From: Nonomuraea cavernae
Lineage (GTDB): Bacteria; Actinomycetota; Actinomycetes; Streptosporangiales; Streptosporangiaceae
Length of the DNA: 64,000 nt
Assembly: GCF_014646355.1 (NCBI RefSeq)
Contig: NZ_BMNH01000008.1
Location: forward strand, 111,280-175,279
Reading direction: 5' to 3'
Shown: one piece after another, positions 61,364-64,000 of the stretch
How the letters are laid out: the number at the start of each line of letters is the position of its first letter
How positions within the stretch are numbered: the first letter of the stretch is position 1
Position numbers and translations under genes: made by a program
Notes under the pieces: model-generated
Told to the model about the DNA's origin: nothing
The model's database searches: none
Seen by the model: the letters and a program-made list of their open reading frames with translations, nothing else

Positions 61364-62962
61364 TCAGTCGTCGCCCGGGCCCGGGGAAGAGCCGCGCCCG
61401 CGCGCCCCCGCCTGGCGGAAGGCGGCGAACCTCGCCGCCGAGTCACGCCCTTCCCGTACGGGCCCCGCGATCCGCGCCTGTCGGCCCTTGGTGGCCTCGG
61501 CCAGTGTCTGACCCCGTCGCCGCCTCGGCAGGAGGCCGTCGTCGTCCTCGGCCGGTCCTTCCTGGGCGGGGATGGCCACGGCGGCCACGGAGGCCGGCAC
61601 GGCGGGGCGGGCCGGCTCGATCGCGGGTGGGGCGGTGTCCTGCCTGGGCTGGGTGATCAGCAGGCGGGGGATCAGCACGACGACTCCGGTGCCGCCTCGG
61701 GCCGACGGCCGGAAGCTGACCGTCAGACCGTACTTGTCGACCAGGCGACCGACGACCGCGAGGCCCAGCCGGGTGCCGGACAGCGTCCGCAGGTCGAGCG
61801 GCTCGCTCACGAGCCTGGTGGCGTGGTGCCGCTCGCGCGGGCGCATGCCGAGGCCGCTGTCCTCGATGGTGATCACGACACCGGCGTCCTCCTCGTCCAC
61901 GTACACGTGAACCTCGGAGCCGTGCGCCGAGAACGCGGCGGCGTTGTCCATCAGCTCGGCCAGCGCGTGCATCACGCCCTCGGCCGCGTATCCGGCCACG
62001 GCGACGGTGCTGGTGGAGTGCAGGCGGATGCGCCGGTAGGCGCCGACGCGGCCCATCGCGCCCCGCAGGACGCTCTCCATCACGATCGGCCGGGTCCACC
62101 GGCGGCCGGAGCGACCGCCGCTCAGCAGGGCGACGTTGTCCGCCAGCCGGCTCATCTGGGCGATGCGGTGGTCGAGCTCCAGCAGGTCGGCGAAGACCTC
62201 CTCCTGGTCGCCGTACAGCTCCTCCAGCTCGCGCAGCCGGGCGAGCAGGCTGGTGGCCTGGGCCTGTACGCGGGCCGCGGCGCCGGCGCAGGCCGCCATG
62301 ACCGCGGCGCCCCTGCGCTCGCCCTCGTCGAGCCGGCGTGCCGTCTCGGCCAGCAGCTCGCGCAGCGGGGTGTGCACCGGCTGGCGCACCTCGGCCAGGG
62401 CGGCGGTCGCCGACAGCCGGTCGGCCTGGATCCGCTTGACCAGGTCGGGCAGCGTCTCACCGGTCACCCGGGAGATCTCGGACTCCATGGCCGAGCGGGA
62501 CGCCTGGGCCATGGTGCGCTCGCGTTCGAGCACGTCGAGCTCGTGCCCGATGGCTTTGAGCAGGCTGGGCAACGCGCCGTCCTGAGGCTGGACGACGCGG
62601 GTAAGGGCGTCGGAGACCGAGACCCCTCCGCGCACCTGACGTCCCAGCGCGGGCAGCGACTCCTCGGTCAGCTGCAGCACCTCGCGCTCCAGCCGGGCCA
62701 GCCGCGCGGCGATCGACCTGGCCTGCTCGCGTGAGCGGCGCCCGGCGGCCGCGTAGTGGACGACGGCCGCGGTGGTGCCGGCGAGCAGCGCGGCCGAGAC
62801 GCCACCGACCAACGCCATCACGCCTTTGGCCTCGGCGGTGACGGAGGACACCGCCCACAGCCACACACAGGCCATGATGATCAAGGTGCCGAGAAAGGCG
62901 ATGACCGCCAGCTCCCTCGGCGAAAGCCTTCGCTGTGTCCGGCGGGGTGCTTCTGCTGGCAT
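61364..62962 (-). CDS. cvnA: Conservon sensor-kinase-like protein CvnA
   Basis: A 532-aa protein with two N-terminal helices (about 15-37 and 45-66) and a long coiled, nitrate-sensor-like region (about 75-300). A HATPase domain follows with LAELMDNAAAFSAHGSEV and DSGLGMRPRERHHATRLV, plus GTRLGLAVVGRLV. There is no clear HisKA histidine, as in other CvnA proteins. A proline-rich low-complexity tail ends it. ATG at 62962 has AAGGA six nt upstream; a longer frame from 63115 is less likely. Confidence 0.93.
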   Translation of the reverse strand: MPAEAPRRTQRRLSPRELAVIAFLGTLIIMACVWLWAVSSVTAEAKGVMALVGGVSAALLAGTTAAVVHYAAAGRRSREQARSIAARLARLEREVLQLTEESLPALGRQVRGGVSVSDALTRVVQPQDGALPSLLKAIGHELDVLERERTMAQASRSAMESEISRVTGETLPDLVKRIQADRLSATAALAEVRQPVHTPLRELLAETARRLDEGERRGAAVMAACAGAAARVQAQATSLLARLRELEELYGDQEEVFADLLELDHRIAQMSRLADNVALLSGGRSGRRWTRPIVMESVLRGAMGRVGAYRRIRLHSTSTVAVAGYAAEGVMHALAELMDNAAAFSAHGSEVHVYVDEEDAGVVITIEDSGLGMRPRERHHATRLVSEPLDLRTLSGTRLGLAVVGRLVDKYGLTVSFRPSARGGTGVVVLIPRLLITQPRQDTAPPAIEPARPAVPASVAAVAIPAQEGPAEDDDGLLPRRRRGQTLAEATKGRQARIAGPVREGRDSAARFAAFRQAGARGRGSSPGPGDD

Positions 62963-63297
62963 CGGCGGTCCTTGGGGGCGTGGCGGCGAGGCATGGCCGA
63001 GCCGCGTCGAACCTGCTCCCCTCGCGCGACAGGTCGGTTGCGTGGCCGCTTCGCGACGGAGCGCAAGGGAACAGGCGCACACGCTAGCACCACGCGCACA
63101 GCCAAGAACAGACAAGCACCTTCAAATCATGCGTTGCCCCTTTAACGCACAAAGAGTCAACACATGGGTCGATTTGGCCTGGCCAGGTGGGCTGGTGATC
63201 AAGGTGGAGTTCCGGTGGCCTCAACGATCGGCCAAAGGGGTACAGACCGCCTGTTCGCCTACGATGGCGGGACAATCCGCGACTATAAGCTGATCGC
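62963..63297. other. Divergent intergenic region upstream of cvnA
   Basis: This 335-bp gap separates cvnA and the SnoaL-like gene. It is AT-richer at 63090-63180, with several TTTAACG/CAACACATGGG-like elements. Both promoters must lie here. I found no RNA gene, no convincing ORF and no clear operator. Confidence 0.5.
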
Positions 63298-63762
63298 ATG
63301 ACGAGACCGCCGCTGCCGCCGTTCACCTTCGAGACCGCCACCCGGAAAGTGCGACTGGCGGAGGACGCGTGGAACACCCGCGACCCCGAGAAGGTGGCCC
63401 AGGCCTACACGATCGACTCCGCCTGGCGGAATCGCGCGGAGTTCGTCAACGGGCGCGACGAGATCGTCGCGTTCCTCACCCGCAAGTGGGCGCGAGAGCT
63501 GGAGTATCGGCTCGTCAAGGAGCTCTGGGCGTTCCAGGAGAACCGGATCGCCGTGCGTTTCGCGTACGAGTGTCACGACGATTCCGGCAACTGGTTCCGT
63601 TCCTACGGCAACGAGAACTGGGAGTTCGACGGCGAGGGGTTGATGAAGCTGAGGTACGCCTCCATCAACGACCTGCCGATCCGGGAGTCGGAGCGCAGGT
63701 ATCACTGGCCGCTGGGCCGCCGCCCGGACGACCACCCGGGGCTGAGCGACCTCGGGTTGTGA
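63298..63762 (+). CDS. SnoaL/NTF2-like protein (DUF1348)
   Basis: A 154-aa NTF2-fold protein. Family features are [20 protein letters not shown] near the N-terminus, [18 protein letters not shown] in the middle and [20 protein letters not shown], then [20 protein letters not shown] at the end. DUF1348 members are widespread with no assigned reaction. ATG start at 63298; a strong palindrome ends the gene. Confidence 0.9.
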   Translation: MTRPPLPPFTFETATRKVRLAEDAWNTRDPEKVAQAYTIDSAWRNRAEFVNGRDEIVAFLTRKWARELEYRLVKELWAFQENRIAVRFAYECHDDSGNWFRSYGNENWEFDGEGLMKLRYASINDLPIRESERRYHWPLGRRPDDHPGLSDLGL

Positions 63763-63800
63763 ACATCCCCGGGCGCATACCCCGGGGCGCACCCCGGGAT

Positions 63801-63846
63801 CCGCACCCCGGGATCCGCACCCCGGGATGCGGATCCCGGGGTGCGG
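63801..63846. terminator. Perfect 19-bp hairpin between convergent genes
   Basis: CCGCACCCCGGGATCCGCA and its exact reverse complement (63828-63846) enclose an 8-nt loop. The left arm and the sequence before it also contain the direct repeat CACCCCGGGATCCG. It lies between the SnoaL-like stop and the stop of a minus-strand gene, so a bidirectional terminator is the likely role. There is no U-tract. Confidence 0.7.
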
Positions 63847-63849
63847 ACC

Positions 63850-64000
63850 TCACACCCCTGCTGCGGCCATCAGCTCGTCAGGGTCCGCGATCACGTTGTC
63901 ACGCCAGCCGGGCCCGATGTGCCGCAGCTCCACGCCCTCGCTCTCACGGCCGAGGACGAGGCCGAGGACACGCTGCGGGGTCAGCGGGATCTGTGACACC
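63850..64000 (-). CDS. 3' end of an unidentified gene (partial)
   Basis: A minus-strand frame enters from the right edge and stops at 63850. The visible ~50 C-terminal residues include QIPLTPQRVLGLVLGRESEG and DNVIADPDELMAAAGV. The composition and the adjoining terminator support a real gene. Too little is present to name it; the start lies beyond the window. Confidence 0.55.
   Translation of the reverse strand, partial: VSQIPLTPQRVLGLVLGRESEGVELRHIGPGWRDNVIADPDELMAAAGV

Overview
The window is high-GC DNA with GTG/ATG starts, many 4-nt start/stop overlaps and several lineage-specific gene sets: a complete 14-gene nuo operon beside menaquinone genes, a conservon (cvnABCDE), a bldC homologue, a mycothiol-type DinB protein and an ECF42-like sigma factor with DGPF/YciI partners. 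Together these point to a filamentous actinomycete. A Streptosporangiaceae-like genome (for example Nonomuraea) is my best guess, by inference only. No rRNA, tRNA or CRISPR array was seen.

Region 1 (0-9.5 kb) is housekeeping: a Prim-Pol-like protein, hemL, a LysR regulator divergent from an EamA exporter that is coupled to a 37-aa ORF, a second EamA transporter, a histidine phosphatase, and a four-gene cytochrome c maturation operon (TlpA-like lipoprotein, ccdA, resB, ccsB). Region 2 (9.5-14.1 kb) has a PLDc_N-type membrane protein, an anthrax-lethal-factor-like metallopeptidase with a small partner gene, bldC, DUF4229, a secreted beta-propeller and menG.

Region 3 (14.1-33 kb) is the respiratory block. 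A perfect 20-bp Rex-type operator lies before a geranylgeranyl/menaquinone reductase gene, nuoA-N and a long-chain polyprenyl diphosphate synthase. Quinone side-chain synthesis, ring methylation, side-chain reduction and NADH:menaquinone oxidoreductase are thus encoded together, plausibly under NADH/NAD+ control. rarD and msrA follow.

Region 4 (33.8-40.8 kb) is a recombination scar. Two oppositely oriented 3' ends of one IS5-like element flank a cut GNAT gene, a truncated coiled-coil gene next to an IS200/IS605-like end, and an intact DinB/maleylpyruvate-isomerase-like gene with two TetR-type operators. Beyond lie a RepSA-like replication-initiator fragment, a Phd-like antitoxin with a frameshifted toxin, a 3' fragment of a second msrA and a MocR/PdxR C-terminal fragment. 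After an intact ECF42/DGPF module and a DUF1772 gene comes a second antitoxin relic.

Region 5 (40.8-50.6 kb) is a signalling cluster: an ABC-2 exporter with a NarL-type two-component pair, two more such pairs, a membrane serine hydrolase and an MDR oxidoreductase. Region 6 (50.7-56.9 kb) is the most unusual part: five consecutive genes sharing one small cysteine-containing ectodomain. The outer two are intact Ser/Thr kinases. The inner three are a membrane-anchored ectodomain alone, a kinase N-lobe remnant on the same ectodomain, and a full-length pseudokinase lacking the catalytic residues. Region 7 (57-64 kb) has a coiled-coil membrane protein, a secreted zinc peptidase, the conservon, a SnoaL-like protein and the 3' end of an unidentified gene.
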